DNA of 60,902 nucleotides from JBFLYN01 sp040756655 (GTDB lineage: Bacteria > Bacillota > Sulfobacillia > UBA8153). This document shows, piece after piece, positions 1-8,272 of the stretch. Position numbers and translations under genes: made by a program. The notes beneath the pieces were generated by a model, which was not told the DNA's origin, did not search any database, and saw only the letters and a list, made by a program, of their open reading frames with translations. Positions within the stretch are counted from its first letter, which is position 1. Each line of letters begins with the position of its first letter. Location: assembly GCA_040756655.1 (NCBI GenBank), contig JBFLYN010000017.1, positions 1-60,902 of the forward strand. The letters run 5' to 3'.

Positions 1-148
1 CTGATAGGGTTCGCCGAAGGCGATACTGTGGGCTATACCACCCAAGGTTGCGGATACTGACATCCACGAAAACCTATGAAAGAAGTCGTAACAACTAGAT
101 AGTCTTCACAAACCGGAGATAGGAGGAAACCACATAAGCCTTGCGGTC
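1..148. other. 5' edge of window, possible gene tail and leader
   Basis: The first 60 bases hold an open frame of 19 codons ending in TGA (58-60) that could be the end of a gene outside the window; it is too short to identify. The rest is non-coding and carries an AGGAGG (121-126) about 22 bases before the first likely start codon. I see no promoter or hairpin that I would defend. Confidence 0.3.
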
Positions 149-1228
149 GTGGGGAGCAGGTCAGACCAGCTGGATACACCTGCCTTGCTGGTAGACCTTG
201 ATCTTCTTGAGAACAACATATCCGGCGCGGCTTCGTTCTTCAGCGGCAAGGGCGTGCACTGGCGTCCTCACGCCAAGGGTCACAAGATCCCTGCCATCGC
301 CCATCTCCAACTGGCAGCCGGTGCCATCGGCATCACTTGCGCCAAGCTGGGAGAGGCTGAGGTCATGGCCGCCGCGGGGATCAGGAGCATTCTCGTGAGC
401 AGCCAGGTGGTGGGACCCCAGAAGGCGACCCGCCTGGCCAACCTCAACCGGCAAGCCGAGGTCATCGCCGCCATCGACAGCCCGGAGAACGCCCGGGAAC
501 TGGACGCAGCCGCCCGCCTAAAAGGTGTGCGCATCCCGGTGGTGGTGGAAGTGGATATCGGCATGCAAAGGTGCGGGGTAAAGCCCGGGGAACCCGTGGT
601 GGAGTTGGCCCAGGTCACCGGGGAGCTGGCGGGCCTGAAGTTCCTGGGAGTTATGGGCTGGGAGGGTCATGTCCGTCGCATCCGAGACCGCTGCCGGCGC
701 CGGGCGGCCTGCGAAGAAGCCGTAAGCATGCTGGTCCAGTCGGCGGACCTTTGCAGGTTGCGGGGGATCCCGGTGGAAATCGTCAGCTGTGGCGGCACCG
801 GGACCGAGGAGTTCAGCTCGGCAGTGCCGGGAGTGACTGAATTCCAAGCGGGCGGGATCATCTTTAACGATGAGTACTACGCGGCGCTGGGCCTCACCAA
901 TGAACCGGCCCTCAAGGTGATTAGTACTGTGATCAGCCGGCCCGACCCGCGACGCATTGTGACCGATGCAGGCAAAAAGACCATGAGCAATGATGCTGCC
1001 GTGCCCCGCCCCTTGGGCCTGGTCGGGGTGGAGGCGGTACGGTTTTCCGCGGAGCACAGCGCCATCATGCTGGAAAAACCCACTTGGGAATACCGGGTGG
1101 GCGACCGGCTGGAGTGGGTGGTGGGCTATGGCGATACCACTATTTGCCTGCACGATGAGGTCTTTGGCGTACGGTCGGGAATAGTGGAAGTGGTGTGGCC
1201 CGTGGCGGGGAGAGGCAAGCTCCGCTAA
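149..1228 (+). CDS. DSD1/D-threonine aldolase-family PLP enzyme
   Basis: A 359-residue fold-type III PLP enzyme of the alanine racemase N-terminal-domain family that includes D-threonine aldolase and D-serine dehydratase. The N-terminus (DTPALLVDLD) and the lysine in RPHAKGHK (about residue 43, expected Schiff-base lysine) are typical. The C-terminal domain has VGDRLEW and GYGDTTICLHDEVF, where classical D-threonine aldolases have a His-x-Cys metal site; here Cys is kept but the His position is altered, so metal use and substrate are uncertain. GTG at 149 is the first in-frame start, although the AGGAGG is further away than ideal. It precedes a second PLP enzyme in the same direction, which suggests amino-acid catabolism. 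Start is less sure than function. Confidence 0.8.
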   Translation: MGSRSDQLDTPALLVDLDLLENNISGAASFFSGKGVHWRPHAKGHKIPAIAHLQLAAGAIGITCAKLGEAEVMAAAGIRSILVSSQVVGPQKATRLANLNRQAEVIAAIDSPENARELDAAARLKGVRIPVVVEVDIGMQRCGVKPGEPVVELAQVTGELAGLKFLGVMGWEGHVRRIRDRCRRRAACEEAVSMLVQSADLCRLRGIPVEIVSCGGTGTEEFSSAVPGVTEFQAGGIIFNDEYYAALGLTNEPALKVISTVISRPDPRRIVTDAGKKTMSNDAAVPRPLGLVGVEAVRFSAEHSAIMLEKPTWEYRVGDRLEWVVGYGDTTICLHDEVFGVRSGIVEVVWPVAGRGKLR

Positions 1229-1334
1229 AGGTGTTAGTACGGTGTGAGAAGCTACCAGCGCAAAGCAGACAGCCTGCCCGGCTCACGTCCGGGCGAAACG
1301 CGGGACCGCATTGATGCCCTGGGGGGAACAGCGC

Positions 1335-2528
1335 ATGCAGTACGATTTCGACCAGGTAGTCGACAGGCGCGGTACTAACTCTTCCAAGTGGGATCTCAAC
1401 CAGTCCTTATTTGGTCACGAAGACCTGCTGGACATGTGGGTGGCGGACATGGACTTTCCCTGCCCAGAACCGGTGGTGCAGGCCCTGCGCCAGCGGGTTG
1501 ATCACCCTTTCTATGGCTACACGTTTGCCCCGGAATCGCTGTACGATGCCATCGTCGAGCGGACGCGGCGAAAATACGGGTGGTCCATCAAAAGAGAATG
1601 GATAGTAATCAACTCAGGAGTCATCGAAGGCCTCTATGCAGGTATCAAGACCCTGGCCAAGCCTGGTGACGAAGTGGTGGTTCAGCCGCCTGTGTACTAC
1701 CCGTTTTACAGCACGGTTAAGCAGTCGGGTTGCCAGGTTGTGTACAATCCCCTCCAGCTGGAGGGCACCCGCTATACCATGAACCTGGCAAACCTGGAAG
1801 ACCTGTTCAGGCCCATAACCACCTTCCCCACCCGGTACCCTCGCATCAAGGCACTGGTGCTGTGCAGCCCGCACAATCCGGTGGGAAGGGTGTGGTCGCG
1901 CAGCGAGCTACTGGATCTTGGCCGGGTTTGTCTGGAAAACCAGTGCGCCATCATAGCCGATGAGGTCCACTGTGACCTTCTAGTAGGCAGCATGGGCCAC
2001 ACGGTCCTGGCCGGCCTGTCTGAGGAATTGGCGCAGCATAGCATAACCCTCATGTCGGGGAGCAAGACCTTCAACCTGGCCGGGTTGGCCACCTCTTACG
2101 CCATCATCCCCAACGACCGCTGGCGTGACACCTTCCGGCAATCCCGCGCCGGGCACGGGCCCACGAACCTGTTCGGGCTGGTGGCACTGGAGGCCGCCTA
2201 TAGACATGGTGACGAGTACCTGGAGCAGTTACTGGATTATCTAAAAGGCAACGTGCGGTTTTTCGCCCAGTACATCCAGGAGAGAATTCCCCGCCTTCGG
2301 GTGATTCCACCCGAGGGCACGTACTTGGTCTGGGTGGACATGCGGGACCTGGGACTGACCGACCAGCAACTGCAACGGCTGCTGCGAGAGCGGGCCCGCC
2401 TGGCCGTGGATGACGGGTACGCCTTCGGCCCAGGCGGCGAAGGATTCCAGCGCTTTAACTTGGCCTGCCCGCGCAGCGTAGTGGCAGAGGCCCTAAGGCG
2501 CCTGGAAGCAGCCGTGAACCAGGTGTAG
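1335..2528 (+). CDS. MalY/PatB-type cystathionine beta-lyase / aminotransferase
   Basis: About 397 residues, fold-type I PLP enzyme. YDFDQVVDRRGTNSSKWD at the N-terminus, WVADMDFPCPEPV, and GSKTFNLAGL with the PLP lysine near residue 244 are hallmarks of the MalY/PatB C-S lyase group, which cleaves cystathionine or cysteine to pyruvate, ammonia and a thiol. SPHNPVGRVW and ADEVHCDL are the cofactor-binding segments. I chose ATG 1335 over TTG 1311 because GGGGGG (1321-1326) lies at ribosome-site distance and the family starts at this point. A cysE-cysK pair lies 8 kb away, so sulfur amino-acid turnover is a sensible role. Substrate cannot be told from sequence. Confidence 0.85.
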   Translation: MQYDFDQVVDRRGTNSSKWDLNQSLFGHEDLLDMWVADMDFPCPEPVVQALRQRVDHPFYGYTFAPESLYDAIVERTRRKYGWSIKREWIVINSGVIEGLYAGIKTLAKPGDEVVVQPPVYYPFYSTVKQSGCQVVYNPLQLEGTRYTMNLANLEDLFRPITTFPTRYPRIKALVLCSPHNPVGRVWSRSELLDLGRVCLENQCAIIADEVHCDLLVGSMGHTVLAGLSEELAQHSITLMSGSKTFNLAGLATSYAIIPNDRWRDTFRQSRAGHGPTNLFGLVALEAAYRHGDEYLEQLLDYLKGNVRFFAQYIQERIPRLRVIPPEGTYLVWVDMRDLGLTDQQLQRLLRERARLAVDDGYAFGPGGEGFQRFNLACPRSVVAEALRRLEAAVNQV

Positions 2529-2679
2529 TCCGGGATTCCCAGAGGCCACCAGCGACCTCATGCGGGGACGACCCGCCGCGTGCTGTCGCCGGTCACCGTA
2601 GGGGTGCCGGCTCGTCCGGATCGGCCGGCCTGATAGATCTCAGTGGCGGCGGGTACAATGACCCTGGAGGCGATGAGAC

Positions 2680-2847
2680 GTGAGCAAAGCACAGACCACC
2701 AGCTGGGTGGTGCTGGGGCTGGGTGCGGCCGTATCTGCCGTGGGCTTGGCCATACCCGGTAGGTTGGGCAGCGGGGTCATCGGATTTGGCGTGGCCCACG
2801 TGGTGCTGGGTGCGCTGGACATGCTCAGGCCAAGCGTGCGCCATTAG
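2680..2847 (+). CDS. 55-aa conserved hydrophobic mini-protein
   Basis: Short gene with GTG start at 2680 and a GGAGG at 2666-2670. The product is 55 residues: a short polar head, then a glycine/valine-rich hydrophobic stretch with VVLGLGAAVSAVGLAIP and GVIGFGVAHVVLGALDML, enough for one or two short membrane helices. From memory, similar 50-60-residue proteins in Bacillota are often labelled 'asparagine synthase' in databases, a name with no support in the sequence. A perfect hairpin terminator follows directly. Function unknown; the ribosome site, terminator and protein-like composition make it a real gene. Confidence 0.65.
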   Translation: MSKAQTTSWVVLGLGAAVSAVGLAIPGRLGSGVIGFGVAHVVLGALDMLRPSVRH

Positions 2848-2863
2848 ACGCCGCCGCCAAATA

Positions 2864-2890
2864 GACGCCGCCATCCCGCGGCGTCTTTCC
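2864..2890 (+). terminator. Rho-independent terminator after mini-protein gene
   Basis: GACGCCGC (2864-2871), a six-base loop, then GCGGCGTC (2878-2885) and a short T-rich tail. The stem is a perfect 8-bp inverted repeat and sits 16 bases past the stop of the 55-aa gene. Confidence 0.7.
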
Positions 2891-3055
2891 GTTACCCGGC
2901 CGAGGTGAGCTGTACGCTGCCTTCACCCTGGAGCATCCCCCGGAACCTCAAGCAGGTTTCCGGTAGTGCAGTCTACTGCCCCGGTCCTAGGGAACCCGGT
3001 GGGCCCACCGTGCGTCAAAGGCCAGGAGGAAGACTACGCCTGGGAGGACGATGTC

Positions 3056-3265
3056 ATGGTAGATGAGTACACCGGGCCTGCCCGGGGCCGGGTGATCAAG
3101 ATGAGACTCGGGATCAACCCCAACTCCAGTGGCCATGGTATCTTGTGGGGAGCCATGTTCTTTCTGCCCATGTCCGCCCTGGGGGCCATCCTGGCCTCCA
3201 CCATCGAACGCAGGCTGGCCCGGTCCCTGCGCCAGCATAAGGAGAATGACGGTCATGGGCGCTAG
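3056..3265 (+). CDS. 69-aa small membrane peptide with GINPNSSGHG motif
   Basis: ATG 3056 is eight bases after GGGAGG (3042-3047). The 69-residue product has a polar head, the motif MRLGINPNSSGHG (about residues 16-28), one hydrophobic helix (ILWGAMFFLPMSALGAILA) and an Arg/His-rich tail. An in-frame GTG at 2966 would give 99 residues and ATG 3101 would give 54; the ribosome site favours 3056. It overlaps the next gene by 11 bases, which is followed by a radical SAM/SPASM enzyme. It may be the substrate of that enzyme or a small membrane partner; no family I can name fits. Function unknown. Confidence 0.6.
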   Translation: MVDEYTGPARGRVIKMRLGINPNSSGHGILWGAMFFLPMSALGAILASTIERRLARSLRQHKENDGHGR

Positions 3266-3842
3266 GATGGTGGTGGCGGTGATTTGGGGCCTGGCCTGGG
3301 TCGGGTTTTCCGCCACCTGGACGGTGTTTTTCGGTGTCGTCACCAGCCTGCAAGGTGTAGCTGCGGTTGTGTTTGGCTTTTTGCTGGCGGTCGCAAGCGC
3401 CTGCACGGTAGGTGTGCTTAGCTACCGGGCCAGTACCCGCCGTGAGGTTATCGAACTCACTGCCCACCTGCTCCGGGTCGCGCTGATCATCTTCGTGGCC
3501 GTCGGCGCATTCTTGATGCTCAGCTGGAAGCCCCAGCTGTCGCCAGGGACCGTAGCCCTGGCCATCGCCTACCTTTGCCTGGCGCCGCTGGCGCTGGGAC
3601 TGGCGGCCTTGGCCGTACGCCTGGGTCCCAACGGCAGCCCCGGGGCGGCGGCCCGGGCGGCCCTGGTGTACCTGGGTGTGGGCCTCGTGCTGGTATTTCC
3701 GGTGCCGGCACTTCCCGGTAGCGGCTATAACCCGGTGGGCGTCTTCTTCCCGGTGTGGGGCTGGGGAGGCCCGCTGCTGGCCAGCTGGTGGGGGCTGAAA
3801 TGGGCGGCCCGGACTGGACCCGGCGATACCCAAGTCTTGTGA
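3255..3842 (+). CDS. Multi-pass membrane protein next to radical SAM gene
   Basis: A 195-residue integral membrane protein with about five hydrophobic segments (VVAVIWGLAWVGF, VAAVVFGFLLAVA, VALIIFVAVGAFLML, TVALAIAYLCLAPLALG, ALVYLGVGLVLVFP) and a Trp/Gly-rich end. ATG 3255 is preferred to ATG 3246 because AAGGAG (3239-3244) is ten bases away. Its start overlaps the end of the 69-aa gene and its stop overlaps a possible GTG start of the radical SAM gene, so the three are probably one translationally coupled operon. A role in export or anchoring of the peptide is possible but is inference. No family recognised. Confidence 0.65.
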   Translation: MGARMVVAVIWGLAWVGFSATWTVFFGVVTSLQGVAAVVFGFLLAVASACTVGVLSYRASTRREVIELTAHLLRVALIIFVAVGAFLMLSWKPQLSPGTVALAIAYLCLAPLALGLAALAVRLGPNGSPGAAARAALVYLGVGLVLVFPVPALPGSGYNPVGVFFPVWGWGGPLLASWWGLKWAARTGPGDTQVL

Positions 3843-5032
3843 ACATCCAACGCATCCGGTATGAGCATTTTGGTGGCATAGTTGCCACCACCAGTCCGGT
3901 TGGCTTGTTCTGGGTGGACCGCCAGTACCTGATGAACTTCGGCTATCACGGGGGTGCAGCCTGGTCTGGTGACGACCCGGGCTACCTGCGGGGGCCCCTG
4001 GAGGTGGAAATCCATGTCACCAGCGCATGCAACCTGGCCTGCAGCCTGTGTTACACCGATTCCGGACCGGGCCTGGGGCATGTCCCGTACGACCGGCTTG
4101 TCTCCTACCTGGACTTTGCCGCCAGGGTCGAGGCCTTGCATGTGGCCTTCGGCGGCGGTGAACCCCTCTTACATCCCCGGCTGCTGGACCTGGCCGCCGC
4201 TGCTCGCCATCGAGGACTTCTGCCGGCCACCACCACCAACGGCACCCTGGTCACACCGGACTGGGTGGCGCGCGCCGCGGGCTTGTGGGCCCGGGTCAAC
4301 GTCAGCATAGATGCGGGCGGCGGCCCGCGGGATCCCCGGGCGGGGCTGACCCGGTGCCTTCAGGCCGTGACCTGCCTGCGTTCGGCTGGAGTGGACGCCG
4401 GGGTGAACATCGTGCTAACCCGCCAAAACCTCCAACAGCTGCCCGAACTGTTTGCCATGTCGGCCGAAGCCGGTGCCGACAGCGTGTTGGTACTCCGCCC
4501 CAAGCCGGTCGGACGGGGCGGCAGTGTGTACGCCGGCCTAAAACCTGCAGCCACCCAACTATCCGGGCTGGTCAGTGCACTCATGGACGCCAGCTCCCGC
4601 GCGTCGCTGCCATTCCACGTGGACTGCGCTCTGGCGCCCCTGGTGCTAAGTTCTGAGTGCCAACGCGAGACCCTCGACACCCTGGGTGCGGCCGGGTGCA
4701 TAGCCGGAGATCTCCTGCTTACGGTGGATTCGGCCGGGACGGTCCGTCCCTGCAGCCACACTGGGCTGGCTGCCGGCCACACCCGTGACTACCCGGCCGC
4801 CTGGCATGTCCACCCGACCCTGGTCCAGCTGCGGGGCCGGGCAGAGCGGCTGGGTGGGCGCTGCCAAAACTGCGATGTGCGCGATTTGTGCCGGGGTGGG
4901 TGCCTGGCGGTCAACGAGCATTACGGCCTTTCTTGGGAGGCGCCCGACCCGGACCTCAGCTGCAGCGTTCGCCCCCACCGGGTACAGCCCCCACCGGGAG
5001 CAGGCCGGGCCCGGGACGGTGTTATCCGGTAA
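3839..5032 (+). CDS. Radical SAM/SPASM-domain maturase-like enzyme
   Basis: About 397 residues. The N-terminal 50 residues (RYEHFGGIVA ... VDRQYLMNFGY) form an extra domain; the radical SAM motif CNLACSLC follows at residues 64-71, giving the C-x3-C-x2-C site for the S-adenosylmethionine-cleaving 4Fe-4S cluster, then FGGGEPLLHP and TTTNGTL. The C-terminus has a cysteine-rich SPASM-type region: RPCSH, then CQNCDVRDLCRGGC, then a last LSC, expected to carry auxiliary Fe-S clusters. This build is typical of enzymes that modify ribosomal peptides or protein side chains. GTG 3839 overlaps the previous stop; ATG 3800 (13 residues longer) is an alternative with a G-rich ribosome site. Family well supported, substrate unknown. 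Confidence 0.82.
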   Translation: MNIQRIRYEHFGGIVATTSPVGLFWVDRQYLMNFGYHGGAAWSGDDPGYLRGPLEVEIHVTSACNLACSLCYTDSGPGLGHVPYDRLVSYLDFAARVEALHVAFGGGEPLLHPRLLDLAAAARHRGLLPATTTNGTLVTPDWVARAAGLWARVNVSIDAGGGPRDPRAGLTRCLQAVTCLRSAGVDAGVNIVLTRQNLQQLPELFAMSAEAGADSVLVLRPKPVGRGGSVYAGLKPAATQLSGLVSALMDASSRASLPFHVDCALAPLVLSSECQRETLDTLGAAGCIAGDLLLTVDSAGTVRPCSHTGLAAGHTRDYPAAWHVHPTLVQLRGRAERLGGRCQNCDVRDLCRGGCLAVNEHYGLSWEAPDPDLSCSVRPHRVQPPPGAGRARDGVIR

Positions 5033-5557
5033 TCGTACCCGCCGGGTTCCACGCCGGGGGTCTATCCCGGCGGGGTTTATGGTCGAGGAATGGGCCGGCA
5101 CCACCGGCATGCCGGCACGGGTCCGCTCGACCGGGGCCCACCCGGTCCGGGCGGGTTAGCCGGGCCCCAGGGTGAGGCCATACATGCAGTAACGCCGGCC
5201 CGGGTGATTGGAAACCTTTTGTCGCCATGATCGCGGCCGGTGTCCTTACCACGGTCACGTTGTCTCCAAAGCGCATGCCGGGGAGTTGGGGTAGCGGCGA
5301 ACACTTGCCATCTCGTAACCAGCGGGCCAGGCCGGGATGCCTGCTCATGCAGGCCGGCCACATCCCCCAAAGGCCCGGGCCCATCGCCTCACATACTCCT
5401 CCAGGCGGCGGGTGGTTGAGGCCGGGAGCTCACGATCTTCGAGGTCGCACCGGCGAAGTTCGAGCACTCGCTGGCCGGGCAGGCTCGGCAGGCGAACGGA
5501 AGCCCCGCTACCGGTCGGGTGGCCCGGATGATGGGGGCATGGCCATGCCGGGGGAGA
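5033..5557. other. Non-coding gap between convergent genes
   Basis: About 525 bases between the radical SAM gene (plus) and glnS (minus). Open frames exist on both strands, but none has a ribosome site plus protein-like composition. On the minus strand around 5380-5490 one frame reads as an Arg/Glu-rich segment (LEEYVRRWARAFG) without a start, possibly a relic. I cannot name a feature here. Confidence 0.4.
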
Positions 5558-7276
5558 TCAGGCCTGCTGCGATCTCTGGACCTGGGCCCAGGTATCGCGC
5601 AGGGTGACGATGCGGTTGAACACGAGCCGGCCTTCATGGGAATCGGCCGGATCCAGGTAGAAATAGCCCTGGCGCAGGAACTGGTAGCGACTCCCGGGCC
5701 GGGCTCCGGCTAGAGCCGGTTCGACCATGCAACCTGCCAAGACCTGCAGAGATCCCGGGTTGAGGTTGGCAGTGAAGTCCGCATCCGGGGGCCCGTCTTC
5801 AGGATCTTCAACGAGAAAGAGCTTGTCATACAGGCGCACGGTGGCGGGGACGGCATGCCGGGCCGAGACCCAGTGAAGGGTGGCCTTGACTTTGTGCCCA
5901 CCTGTCGACTCGCCGCTCTTGGTGGATGGGTCGTAGGTGCAGTGGATCTCAACCACCTCGCCGGTAGCCGGGTCTTTGACCACGCGGTCACACCTGATGA
6001 TATAGGCGCCCTTTAGGCGAACCTCCCGGCCGGGAGCCAGCCGGAAGAACTTGGGGGGAGGGTTCTCCAGGAAGTCATCCTGCTCCACGTAGAGCTCCCG
6101 GCCAAACGGCACCGCACGGAAACCGGCACCCGGGTCTTCCGGGTTGTTCTCCACCTTCACCCACTCGACCTCTGACTCCGGGTAGTTGGTGATGATCACT
6201 TTCAGCGGCCTGGTGACGGCCATGACCCGCGTTGCCCGCTTGTTCAGGTCCTCGCGGATGCAGTGCTCCAGGAACGCCAGGTCCACCACGCTGTCCCGCT
6301 TGGCCACGCCGATCTGCTCGCAGAAGCTCCAGATAGCCTCGGGCGTGTAGCCCCGGCGGCGGATCCCGGCGATGGTGGGCATACGGGGGTCATCCCAGCC
6401 ATCCACATGCCCTTCTTCCACCAGCCGCCTGAGCTTGCGCTTGCTCATGACCGTGTAGTTGGTGTTAAGCCGGGCGAACTCGATCTGCTTGGGGCGGTCC
6501 ATGACGCCGGGTATCCCGCTGAAGTCCACGTGGTCCAGCACCCAGTCGTACAGCGGGCGGTGGTCACAGTATTCCAGGGTGCAGATGGAGTGGGTGATGT
6601 TCTCCAGCGCATCCCCCAGCGGGTGGGCGTAGTCGTACATCGGGTAGATGCACCACTTGTCCCCGGTCCGGTGGTGATGGGCGAACAGGATGCGGTAGAG
6701 CACCGGGTCGCGCATGTTGATATTGGGGGAGGACATGTCGATTTTGGCCCGCAGGGTACGGGACCCTTCTGGGAATTCACCGGCCTTCATGCGTTCGAAC
6801 AGGTCCAGGTTCTCCTCGACCGTGCGGTTCCGGTACGGGCTTTCCCGCCCGGGTTCGGTCAGGGTGCCCCGGTACTGGCGCATTTCTTCCTGGCTCAGGT
6901 CGCAAACGTAGGCCTTGCCTTTCCTGATGAGCTGCACGGCAAAGTCATAGAGATGGTCGAAGTAGTCGGAGGCAAAGAACAGTCGGTCTCCCCAGTCGGC
7001 CCCCAGCCACTTCACGTCCCGGATGATGGAATCTACAAATTCCTGGTTTTCCTTGGTGGGATTGGTATCATCGAACCTGAGGTTGAAGAGCCCGTTGTTC
7101 TTGACGGCCAGCCCGTAGTTGAGGATCACGGACTTGGCATGACCGATGTGTAAGTACCCGTTGGGCTCCGGTGGGAAACGGGTATGCACGCGACCACCGT
7201 TTAACCCCTCGCTCAGGTCCTTGTCGATGATGGTCTGGATGAAGTTGCTGCACGATTCCAGCTGTGTGCTCGCCAT
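5558..7276 (-). CDS. glnS: Glutaminyl-tRNA synthetase
   Basis: A 572-residue class I aminoacyl-tRNA synthetase that charges tRNA-Gln directly. FPPEPNGYLHIGHAKS places the HIGH signature at residues 43-46; VMSKRKL near residue 280 is the KMSKS-type loop. FDDTNPTKE, the Asp/Arg-rich middle and the C-terminal beta-barrel anticodon-binding region (DPSTKSGESTGGHKVKATLHWVS) all match GlnRS and set it apart from GluRS. Length is normal for bacterial GlnRS. ATG 7276 has GAGGG about ten bases upstream. Many Bacillota lack GlnRS and use GatCAB transamidation, so its presence is a useful lineage trait and hints at old horizontal acquisition. No T-box was found in its leader. Confidence 0.96.
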   Translation of the reverse strand: MASTQLESCSNFIQTIIDKDLSEGLNGGRVHTRFPPEPNGYLHIGHAKSVILNYGLAVKNNGLFNLRFDDTNPTKENQEFVDSIIRDVKWLGADWGDRLFFASDYFDHLYDFAVQLIRKGKAYVCDLSQEEMRQYRGTLTEPGRESPYRNRTVEENLDLFERMKAGEFPEGSRTLRAKIDMSSPNINMRDPVLYRILFAHHHRTGDKWCIYPMYDYAHPLGDALENITHSICTLEYCDHRPLYDWVLDHVDFSGIPGVMDRPKQIEFARLNTNYTVMSKRKLRRLVEEGHVDGWDDPRMPTIAGIRRRGYTPEAIWSFCEQIGVAKRDSVVDLAFLEHCIREDLNKRATRVMAVTRPLKVIITNYPESEVEWVKVENNPEDPGAGFRAVPFGRELYVEQDDFLENPPPKFFRLAPGREVRLKGAYIIRCDRVVKDPATGEVVEIHCTYDPSTKSGESTGGHKVKATLHWVSARHAVPATVRLYDKLFLVEDPEDGPPDADFTANLNPGSLQVLAGCMVEPALAGARPGSRYQFLRQGYFYLDPADSHEGRLVFNRIVTLRDTWAQVQRSQQA

Positions 7277-7699
7277 TCTACGACCCTCACTTTACGGACA
7301 TTTGGGAAAGTGGCCTGGGCGTATGCCCCGCCGCCGCGGCCTCTGGTCAAGGACCTTTGACCCGCCATCATCCAGGTCTTATCTCCCCGGGCTATTCTTG
7401 CCGATCTTTGGCCCCTCTACCACCGCTGGGCGGCCACGTGTCGTGAAAACGGGTACCTGTCCATCTTCTACAGATCCGGCTGTACATCCTGCCGCACGGC
7501 CGGGATCACGGCTGCACCCGTTCTCACCAGAGCGGTTATCTCTTTGGGTGTAGGCGTGACCGGGGGAATAGGTCCGATACCAGGGGTGTTTCTCACCGAA
7601 CAGGCCAGCGTCCCGGGTCTTGTCTGGGAACCGGAGATGAGCCGGGCCCATGCCTGGACCCGGCTCATCCCCGGGATCAGCTGCCACCGCGGCCCGGTG
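7277..7699. other. glnS leader region, no firm feature
   Basis: About 420 bases upstream of glnS on the minus strand. I looked for a T-box sequence (UGGxACCGCG) and did not find one. GC-rich inverted repeats are present. The open frames here have neither a ribosome site nor recognisable motifs. Confidence 0.35.
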
Positions 7700-8086
7700 C
7701 TACCGCCCGATGCTGAACTGCAAACGTTCGGCCTTGAGGACCCCATCCTCCCACGCGCACCTGTACTCCAAGAGCACCTCGGTGGTTCCCGGCTTCATGG
7801 CCCGAAAGACCAGGATCTCCTGGCCGGGTGCGCCCGGGAATGGCGAGGACTGCTTGAAGTCCTGGCTGACCAGGGCCAGCATTTTCCCGTCGAAGCTGGC
7901 AGTCCAGCTGTAACCGGTAGAGGGGTTAGGCTCCAGTACGATTCGGTGCTTGGAGCCGACCTTCGCCGCGATGGTACCCGGGGACGCAGCAGCTATGTCC
8001 TGTGGCCTGCCGGCGTAGACACCCACGCCCCACACCAGACCGCCGAGGACCACCAGGGTAAACACGGCCCACACCGCCCGCTTCAC
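7700..8086 (-). CDS. Chagasin/I42-family protease inhibitor-like secreted protein
   Basis: 128 residues starting at GTG 8086, with GGGAGG about nine bases upstream. An N-terminal signal-anchor (AVWAVFTLVVLGGLVWGVGVYA, split by a lysine/arginine start) is followed by a single domain with EPNPSTGYSW, matching the NPTTGY loop of chagasin-type cysteine-protease inhibitors, and FRAMKPGTTEVLLEYRCAWE near the end, as in the GxxTLxxxYxRPWE pattern of that family. It should act outside the membrane. A longer in-frame start at 8140 lacks a ribosome site. The family is well supported; the protease target is unknown. Confidence 0.8.
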   Translation of the reverse strand: MKRAVWAVFTLVVLGGLVWGVGVYAGRPQDIAAASPGTIAAKVGSKHRIVLEPNPSTGYSWTASFDGKMLALVSQDFKQSSPFPGAPGQEILVFRAMKPGTTEVLLEYRCAWEDGVLKAERLQFSIGR

Positions 8087-8272
8087 CGTTTCCGACCTCC
8101 CTGCCCCTTGGACTCCTGGGTGTCTGACGGGCGAAAGCACCCCTGATGAGTCATGGGTGGGGTCCGTTTCCCGGGCGAGAAAACAGCCTGAACCTGCGTG
8201 GTCCTAAGAATCCCAGCTTTTCGTGTGGTAAAATATCTCGATGTGGGTGCATCGCCCATCCTCCCAGAACCG

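Noticed and set aside
6263..7153. Open frame of 296 codons on the plus strand
   Set aside because: Antisense to glnS; the Val/Gly/His-rich composition reflects reverse reading of conserved GlnRS codons.
7277..7699. T-box leader for glnS
   Set aside because: Searched for the T-box core and a specifier with matching terminator; not present.
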